In this document: positions 56,838-64,000 of the stretch, piece by piece
How positions within the stretch are numbered: position 1 is the first letter of the stretch
Layout of the letters: each line of letters begins with the position of its first letter
Origin: Spirodela intermedia
Lineage: Eukaryota; Streptophyta; Magnoliopsida; Alismatales; Araceae
Reading direction: 5' to 3'
Assembly (NCBI GenBank): GCA_902729315.2
Contig: LR746277.1
Span: 2,981,001-3,045,000 of the forward strand
DNA: 64,000 nt
Notes under the pieces: model-generated
Databases searched by the model: none
What the model saw: only the letters and a program-made list of their open reading frames with translations
What the model was told of the DNA's origin: nothing
Program-made: the position numbers and the translations under genes

Positions 56838-59344
56838 TTAAGAGGAGTTCGGAGAGATACTAGATGTATTTTCACTTTGTGACTTATCTAAATGAAATGG
56901 AGTTGTAGGAGTGGTATCTGTGGAAGTGATGGATATATTTTCTAAGAGCACTGTTTCATCTTTGGATGAGAATGTAAGAGGAGGATTGTCTGACGAATTT
57001 GAAGAATTCAGATTTTTCAAAGTGTTAGAAGGGACTTGATTGATTGTTGACTGCTAACAAGGGATATGAGAATTCATTTGAGCAAGTAGTACAATTATTA
57101 GTGGAGGTGGTCTTACTAGACTTGGACTTTCAGTACGATTAGGTTGATCTTAGATAGGTATTTGGGAGTCTAAAATAGAAAGGTGACTTCATCAAAGAAA
57201 ATATCCCTAGAGATGAATATTTTTCCATTTTGGAGTGACACACATCTATAACCAATGGGAGATGAACTATACCCTAAAAATACACATCGTTTAGACCTAG
57301 TATTGACTTTGTTAGGCATATATCATCTAAGATATGGGTAACATAAACACTCAAAAGTTTTTAGAAATGAGTAATCTAGTTCAAGGTGAAAGAGGATTTC
57401 ATATGGAGATTTATGATTGAGATTTGAAGAAGACATTCTATTAATGAGATAGATAGTAGTAGTTACTACTTCATCTTAAAATGTTTGAGGTAAATGTGCA
57501 TTTTGGAGAAGAGATAGGGCTGTTTTTACAAGGTGTCTATGCTTTCTTTCTGTTGTTCCATTTGTTCAGGTGTATAAGGGCATGAAAGTCGATGGTTGAT
57601 ACCTTTGCCTTTGAGATAGTTGGTCAAGGCTTTAAATTTTCCTCCCCAATCCAATTGGAGAGACACAAGTTTTGTGGAGAACAAGTTCTCTGTCTTAATA
57701 TGAAATTCAGTAAAAATCAAAAGAACATCACTTTTTCTTTTCATAAGAAATAGCCATGTATATTTACTGAAATCATTAACAAAAATCACATAATAGAGAT
57801 AGCCAAAATGAGAAAGAACAGGGGCAGGCCCCCAAACATCAGAATCTATCAATTCAAGAGGTTTGGTGGTTCTACGTAATGAAAGTGTAAAATGAAGTTT
57901 ATGTGATTTTACTAATCTACATGCATCACAAACAAAATTCTGAGTTTTATGAGTGACTGACAAACCATATTTGTCTATAACTTATTTTAAAATTCAGAAA
58001 TGAGGATGTCCTAATCTATTATGCCATATCAGAGTTAGATGATTTTTCTCCAAAGAATGCAATTGTCTGGATTCGCTTGTAGCAATTGTAGACAATAGAG
58101 TCCATCATCACTAGTTCTCTTGAGGAGGATTCGCTTCGTTTCCTGGTCCTTCACAACATAAAAATTAGCATGAAATTCAAAAAATACATTGTTGTCTCGA
58201 GCAAATTTTTGAACTGATAAAATATTTTTTTAATTTGTGATACATGTAGTATATCCTTAAGCTGTAATGGACGATATTTAGTATTAATAGTTGATAATCC
58301 TTAAGAATGGATGGGCAAACCTTGTCCATTACCTATATAAAGCTGATCTTGCCCATTGTAGATAGTTGAGTTTTGTATGTTTCCTTGATTTGCAGTGACA
58401 TGGTGAGATGCACCGCTGTCTGGATACCAACTGTTTGTTCAATTATAATTTTCTCTTGTATGGGCTGTAAACGCTTGAGGTTGATTTGAATTCCATGTCT
58501 GATCGTTATTTTGCCATGGAGGAGGCTGAAAGTTTTTGTTGAATCTTTCCTTGATATTATTTCCCTATTGTATTTGCAAGATTTGCTGTTGGTGGGAAAT
58601 CTCCAATAGACTTTTCTTCTATATGTTTAGAAATATGCAGATCATATGATTTCAAATTGGAGATTACGTTGTTGAGCTCCAGACTGTCTAATTGTGGATA
58701 TATGCTTGCACATAATGAATTGTACTGATGTTCCAATCCATTTAGAAGGGCATATGCAAGATATTGATCTTCAATTTTATATCCGCAGGCCTGCAATTCA
58801 TCACCAATACTCTGAATGTTCTTAATATAGGTGTCAACAAGAAGATTACCTTTCTTGAAATTGTGGAGTTTTGCCTATAGTTCATTGATACGGGATCTTG
58901 ATTTGCTTGCATGATTTTTCTTGAGTGCTTCCCATACATCTTTTGATGTCTCTTTATTGATGACATAATGCCGTATTGATTCAGATAAAGAGTTAGTAAT
59001 CAGGGTAAGAACTGCTTGATCCTTTTTGTACCATGTTTTATATTCTGGATTTGGAATATGCTTTTTATGTCCATCGATCTTCGATATGAGCAGTGGATCA
59101 TCTTCAAGAACATATATGGGATCATGTGTTCGCAAGAGTGGAAGCAGTTGCGTCTTCCATAGTAGGAAATTCTCCTTTGTTAGCTTGAGAGAGATTGATA
59201 ATGCTGGAATCCTAGTTGAATCGCAATAGTGCTGTGAGAGATGATTTGAGCATTAGAAGCACCTTCGGTTTCATCACCTATGCTTTTCTGTGGAAGACTC
59301 ATTGTCAGGTCTTTGAGCACCGTTGGGCTATGGCTCTGGTACCA
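56838..59344 (-). mobile_element. Truncated Ty1/Copia element: gag, protease, integrase (minus)
   Basis: Reading leftward from the primer site at 59344: gag-like UBN2 sequence (DAPxx-type WYKKDQAVLTLITNSLSES, then LQACGYKIEDQYLAYALLNG), broken by a TAG after SRSRINEL; the protease motif WYPDSGASHHVT near 58420; a zinc-type CDACRLVKSHK; and integrase (LELIDSDVWGPAPV, YYVIFVNDFSKYTWLF, QLDWGGKF, GINHRLSCPYTPEQ). It ends in the spacer region (SNSSDNPPLTFSS) near 56838. Reverse transcriptase, RNase H and the 3' LTR are absent. Several stops and shifts make it inactive. Confidence 0.88.
59333..59344 (-). other. Copia primer-binding site (tRNA-iMet type)
   Basis: The minus strand reads TGGTACCAGAGC immediately after the LTR end (TTTCA), one base from the usual TGGTATCAGAGC complementary to initiator tRNA-Met. 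Confidence 0.8.
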
Positions 59345-59746
59345 TGAAAGAAATCAAGAACAGAGGGATAGAACAGAGCAAGAAGGAGAGAAAGAGGAGA
59401 AGAAGAAGATAGAAAGAAAAGGAACTTCTATTGATCGTGAAAGAAAACTTGATTAGTTACAACATTTATGATCGTCTATTTATAATGTTAGTGATTTAAA
59501 AATAGCCATTGTGTATTATTTAGTAACTACTCTTCGGAAGGATGCAATTTCATCGAGTAGTTCCTCTTCTTGTTGGTTAATGCTGATGTGTCTTCTTTTC
59601 TTCCTTTATTTGATTGTCTGTTTTCATTGGTTGATCTGTCGTCTGTCGTAGCCTTGTTGTTATCCACGTGTCCGCTGATTTGATTATGTCGAATCTTATT
59701 GGTTGATGTCGATTCGTGTTTGTTCTGTTCTGAAGGAAGCTCAACA
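59345..59746 (-). repeat. Probable 5' LTR of the truncated Copia element
   Basis: The 3' edge is fixed by the primer site (ends ...TTTCA). The other edge is inferred from TCAACA on plus at 59741-59746 (TGTTGA on minus), giving about 402 bp. With no second LTR in the window, the outer edge is a guess. Confidence 0.5.
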
Positions 59747-62429
59747 GGCAACCTGTTGATCAGGTGCTTGCTGTTTGAGTGACAATGTTGCTTCAATAGG
59801 CGGAAGCAAGGATGGCGGTGACGACGCCGGCGGCAAGGGCTAAGATACTCGACGGCAGAGGTGAAGATGTGGGCGGCTCCAGTGGGCAGCATGGATGGCA
59901 AAAGGCGGGCTAGGCTGTGGCTGAAGCGTGGACAAGCGGATGACGACGGGATAAAAAGATGACGAAGTGAGAGAAGAGAAAGAGAGAGGTCCTCATAATC
60001 CAAGAGGGCGAGAAGAAGAAGATACCTCTAATCCAAAAGACGAGCGAGGGAGAAGAGGAACCCCTATTCCCAGAGGTGAGAGCGATAACAAGAACTTCCT
60101 TGATTCCAAATTCAACTTTTTCTTTCAAGTATTCGTGAGTTTGAAGATTTATAGAAAAGAGGGGTAATTAGAGGCGCCCCCTCTCAAAGGATGCCAAGTG
60201 GTGTCTCTTAGAGGGAGAGGCACGTTCCTTAGAGAAGGGGGGTGTGGGTGACCAGGCCTCGTCTCTTCTCTATTCTTCCTCCTTGTGGGTCCACCTAAGA
60301 GGATGAATGCTCATGTTGACTCCATCAACTTGCCATTGGGAATTAAGCTGTTTCGGGGGGATGGATCCAGGTAGCATACCATCAGGATTTAACCCTAACA
60401 AGTAAGACAAATGGGAATCGTCTGACAAAGGCAGATCGGCATGGTGGAATGGGCAGAGGGCAAAGAAAGGGATCGAGGCGTCAGTAACAAGGCAGATGGT
60501 GGTAGCGGGCCGTGACAATGGTAGTAGCGACGAGGTGGACGATGGGCGCGGACAGCAGTGGCAATCGACAGCGGCGAGCACTGATGGGATGCGGAAAAAT
60601 GGCGGATAATGGCGGCAGACGGTGGCTGAGAGATGACAACTAGATGACAGGCAGTGGTGGATAAAGGTAGCAGCGGATCATTGAGGTGATAGATGACGAT
60701 GGCGATTAATAATCGACCATCACAATCTCTCTTTCCGCAGCGAATGGCCTTTACGGCCTCTGCTTGTGGAGCGAATGACCCCTCACACCCCCTTTGCGGA
60801 GCGATATGATGTAAATCTCAAAACTTCATATTCTTCTTTTATTCCTTGTATTAGGGCTACATGGGATGATTTATAACCTCTTTGATGATTATACAATAGA
60901 AACAAATAACAATAGAAGGAAATTATGGATTTAACGGGCATGGGTCTAAGCGTTGATGTCGTGGAGGTGCTGGCCTGCTTCTTCATTCCCCATCACAAAC
61001 CCTCAAGCATCAAGGCGGCCGACCGATCGGCAACACGAATGATCTTACGTAAGATATTGCAATGTGTCTGAGGACAGCCTGCGGAGGCGAACCCAAGGCA
61101 ACATGAGGCGGCAGATCGAGGGATGTGTGATGAATGTAAGATCAAAGAGCCAGCCAGGCGGCGAACCTATCAGCTCGGGCCACGTCTGGCGAGCTGTCGG
61201 CTGCCCGTGTGCTCTCGCAAAAAGAAAGAAGATAGAGATGGGACAGACGGATTGGGCCCCATATGCCATGCTCTTTTGTGGCTGAACCAACATTGTGACT
61301 TCCCGTCTGGATCAGATCCAGGTCTCTGGATCCCTAATCATTGACTGCAAAGTTCTATACCTTCCTTCCCGTCTGGATACCACTTTCTGCTTGGTACGCT
61401 ATTTTTTTCTTGCCATTCCGAGTTGAGTTGTGAAGTTTTTGCGGATAGGCGTTTAGAAAGAGTTCATCTTCCGCATATCTTTGTAGGGATGATAAAAATT
61501 AAATGTCTCCATTTATCAAAAAAATACTGTTTAGTTAGGAGATATAAGAGAAGAAGTCATTGCAATATATTATTAGAAGCAAATCACCCCATTATAAGAT
61601 TCTCTTTTTATCTCGCCACTATAACGGGGGTTGATATCCGGGGACTCTCTGCCGGGAATACCAGCTAAAGTGAGGATGTTTCTTCTTTCTTCCCTCTCTC
61701 TTGTTCCTTTGGAGAGATATTCAATACATGAATACCTCCTGAGCTTTAAATTGTCATCTTTGTCTATGGTAATGTTTATCATCCCAAATAAAGATGTCAA
61801 TTATTTTGCAATTGAAGGAAAAATGATGGGTAAAATCATCTCCTTCCATGCCTTCTCGATGACCTCTGTCAAAACTTATGCGAGCTGAATGACTTATCGA
61901 TTATTTTTGGTAGATGAGTTTCTCAGTGTGCATTGAACCCGGAGGCCGTAACCTGATCGGCGCATTGTCACTTCTCAGTGTGCCACGCTGCGGTCCAAGA
62001 AGGGTCTGCTTGGCATGATGAGCGGAGGGATAGAGATCAGATATAGAAAACACGGAAAATGAGCGAAAAACAACAAAAACTGCATCTCTTAGAAAAATAA
62101 TGGTTTAAACGAATCTTCCATGTTCACTTATTTCCATTAAGAAAAAAGCAAAGAGGAAAAGTGACTGCAGGGTTGCTCATTTTCAATAGAAGATGCGAGA
62201 GATGCAGATGAGGAACGCGTCACTTATATATGTCAATAGGAACTTATACCAACGAATTTGTTGCAAGAGAAGTGCGATAGCCACTATGCAATGCTCAGCA
62301 CACAGCCCTTCGCGCGGCAGCACACATTGCTCGCACAGCACATACAGAGACGACAGCTTCCCCCTCTCTTATCACAGGGTTTTAAAAATTACACAAGGAC
62401 AAAGGACAATCCTGCCCTTATCTCCAACA
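59747..62429. other. Intergenic DNA, no recognised gene
   Basis: Includes GGC/GGT-rich imperfect repeats at about 60430-60680 (many short ACAGTGG/GGTGG words), which open low-complexity frames of about 100 codons. A paired GACTTCCCGTCTGGATCAG / CTTCCCGTCTGGATAC duplication lies at about 61300-61380. None resembles a known family. Confidence 0.5.
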
Positions 62430-62607
62430 CGAGCATGTCACCATGTTCTTCAGGGAAATGATCCCGGTATTATGGTTACTCACTGTACACAGTGAATCTC
62501 TTGTGCCGGATTTTGGGTCAATCCTCTCTCTCCTTAACCGGACTGAATTTCCATGATGTTGCTGAAAAATGCCACGAAGACGATTCTCCAATGACTGAAA
62601 TGGTGAT

Positions 62608-64000
62608 TCAGTGTATGTGTCGGATTTTGTGCCAGTCCTCTCCTTCCATCCGAGCTCTAGAACAGAGTCTACGAGGCATATCCCACAGAATGAGGTCTTT
62701 CAAAGAAGTCATGTATTGTAACTCTTCCGGAAGCATGGCCAACTTTCTGCAGTCGTAGATCTTCAGGCTCCTCAGGCGGGACATTGCGCCGGCCTCAATT
62801 ACCCACCTCTCTAACTCGCCTAGCGAATCAAGTACGAGGGACTGGAGTTGAGGGAACCCGCTACGGGAGCAGATCACATCGTTTTCTGTGTAGGACGAAG
62901 GACCTAGATACAGATATGTAAGTTCAGGGAGGTTCTCGAGCGCTTCTATCGAGACTCGATCCAGCCTGGTTACACTTAGCATGAGTTCGGTGAGATTGGG
63001 TGGCCACTCGTTGCTGCCAGAACTTGGTTCCTGTAGCCTTTGTCACTTCCCCGATCAGGTATAAGACCCCCAGTGAAGAAAAGCTGGACGGTGTCCATCG
63101 ACAGTCTGGGATCGACTCGCCTTCCAATCTCAACTTCTTGAGATGGGACAGCTTCGGTAGCGAAGAAGACAGTGCGTCATGATGATATCTTGAGATGCCT
63201 GTTAGTTGCAGCTCCCGGAGTCTGGTAAGAGTCCCTAGGCAGCTGTCTACCCACCTCCCGACCCTGACGAGCGTGAGCACCTGCAGGTTTCTGAAGCCTG
63301 CCTCGGTAATCTCCGGCTCCACTTCTGGGGGAACGTGGTCATGACGCAAGGCCTCGATCTTCCACACAACTCTCGGCATCGTTTTGATCTGCGTCCCCAA
63401 CACGTCCAAGGACTGTAAATGACGAAGTTTTCCAACTGAAGACGGAAGACTCCTTATGTTTGTTCCTCTCAATCCCAAGAATCGAAGATGGATCAGGTCT
63501 CCAACCTGTTCTGGTAGTACGGCGAGTGATGCCCCCTCCAGATCGATGACTCTGAGAAGTTTCAGCTCTGGAATAGGGAAGCTTATAACCGACCTTTTTA
63601 ACCACCAGTCGGGATTGAACCACAGCAAGGTGCGCAATCTTGGGGTGGACTTCACATGGGAGACGTAGTCCTCCGCTCCCCCGTGAAGCGAAAGGCGTCT
63701 CACGGAGGAATCCAGTCGGAAGGCATCTCGCTCGTCTGGGATCGGGCGGCAGACGAGGAAACCCTCCTTCTTAGCCTCTGCAATAGTAAAATCGTGCAGC
63801 AGATCATGGATCCGGCAACATTGCCGAGTTTTTGGCTTATGTCTGATCATGGGGCTGTCGTATTCATCTTGCACAACTAGCACCATACACCTCCGGACGA
63901 GTTCCTCCAGGTAACCTTCTGCAGATTCTTCAAGGGTTACTCCTGCTCTGTCCTCGACGAAGCCCTCCGCGATCCAATCTCGAAGTCCTCCGGCAAAGAA
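62608..64000 (-). pseudogene. CNL disease-resistance gene copy 3, partial and frameshifted
   Basis: The winged-helix end, MHD and LRR regions of a further NLR; the coiled coil and NB-ARC core lie beyond the right edge. Visible parts: EGFVEDRAGVTLEESAEG, MVLVVQDEYDSP, CCRIHDLLHDFTIAEA, LKLLRVIDLEGASLAVLPEQ, LIHLRFLGLRGTNIRSLPSS, LQSLDVLGTQIKTMP, then LENLPELTYLYLG and EDWHKIRHIH at the end. Lesions against the 49.8-52.5 kb copy: a 25-nt deletion near 63975 (in the stretch equal to GVKKLIRLW) and one extra G near 63013 (CGAGTGG for CGATGG), each shifting the frame. Its 3' flank matches that of unit 2. Otherwise well preserved, so inactivation is probably recent. Confidence 0.88.

Noticed and set aside
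59527-60003. 158-codon minus frame next to the Copia LTR as a gene
   Set aside because: Crosses the LTR and purine-rich repeats (GAGAAAGAGAG); no domain; composition driven by simple sequence.
60270-60581. 103-codon minus frame as a small secreted protein
   Set aside because: Arises from GGT/GGC-rich imperfect repeats; no signal peptide or conserved core.
1-64000. CRISPR array, tRNA or rRNA genes, bacterial operon structure
   Set aside because: No regularly spaced direct repeats, cloverleaf boxes or rRNA sequence were noticed on reading, and the gene structure is plainly eukaryotic. A tRNAscan-SE run would be decisive for missed tRNAs.

Overview
The window is nuclear DNA from a flowering plant, most likely a monocot. 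Multi-exon plant gene families, AT-rich intergenic DNA, decayed Ty1/Copia elements and a cluster of coiled-coil NLR resistance-gene copies all point there. The monocot lean rests on the NF-YC type and on the presence of CC-type NLRs only; the species is not identified.

Region 1 (1-16.1 kb): an NF-YC histone-fold subunit gene (minus, 1516-2019). Next comes a segmental duplication of about 3.5 kb. Copy A (about 2440-5935) holds an AAP7-like amino acid permease gene plus a severed piece of an APO gene. Copy B (about 10495-14030) holds the second AAP7-like gene and runs into the complete 3' exon of an APO organelle RNA/Fe-S-type gene (13628-15105, with 5' exons possibly to about 16.1 kb). Between the copies lie about 4.5 kb of AT-rich, heavily mutated Copia DNA. 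Both AAP genes share an odd splice donor (GA instead of GT) inside a tract of near-identity.

Region 2 (16.1-34.3 kb): a PHL7-like MYB-CC (PHR1 family) gene on plus (coding 18132-21650). Tail to tail with it is a 14-exon alpha/beta hydrolase gene on minus (22456-32686). Its 3.9-kb first intron carries the 3' end of a Copia element with its LTR. Both genes use a GC-AG intron at a GAG|GCAAGT donor.

Region 3 (34.3-64 kb): AT-rich, transposon-derived DNA around an NLR cluster. A plus-strand orphan LRR relic (39.6-40.65 kb) is followed by two tandem minus-strand NLR units (45.4-48.6 and 49.8-54.4 kb). Each unit has an NLR plus a small upstream coiled-coil relic. A third NLR runs off the right edge (62.6-64 kb). 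No copy is intact: one has an LTR-like insertion splitting the P-loop, one has a single frameshift between winged-helix and MHD regions, and one has at least two frameshifts. A truncated Copia gag-protease-integrase element with tRNA-Met primer site and LTR (56.8-59.75 kb), a GC-rich island (55.4-55.8 kb) and a perfect 24-bp hairpin with a G-box cluster (56.5-56.64 kb) lie between them.

Exon boundaries were deduced by eye from reading-frame continuity, family conservation and GT/AG signals. No alignment or transcript data were available.
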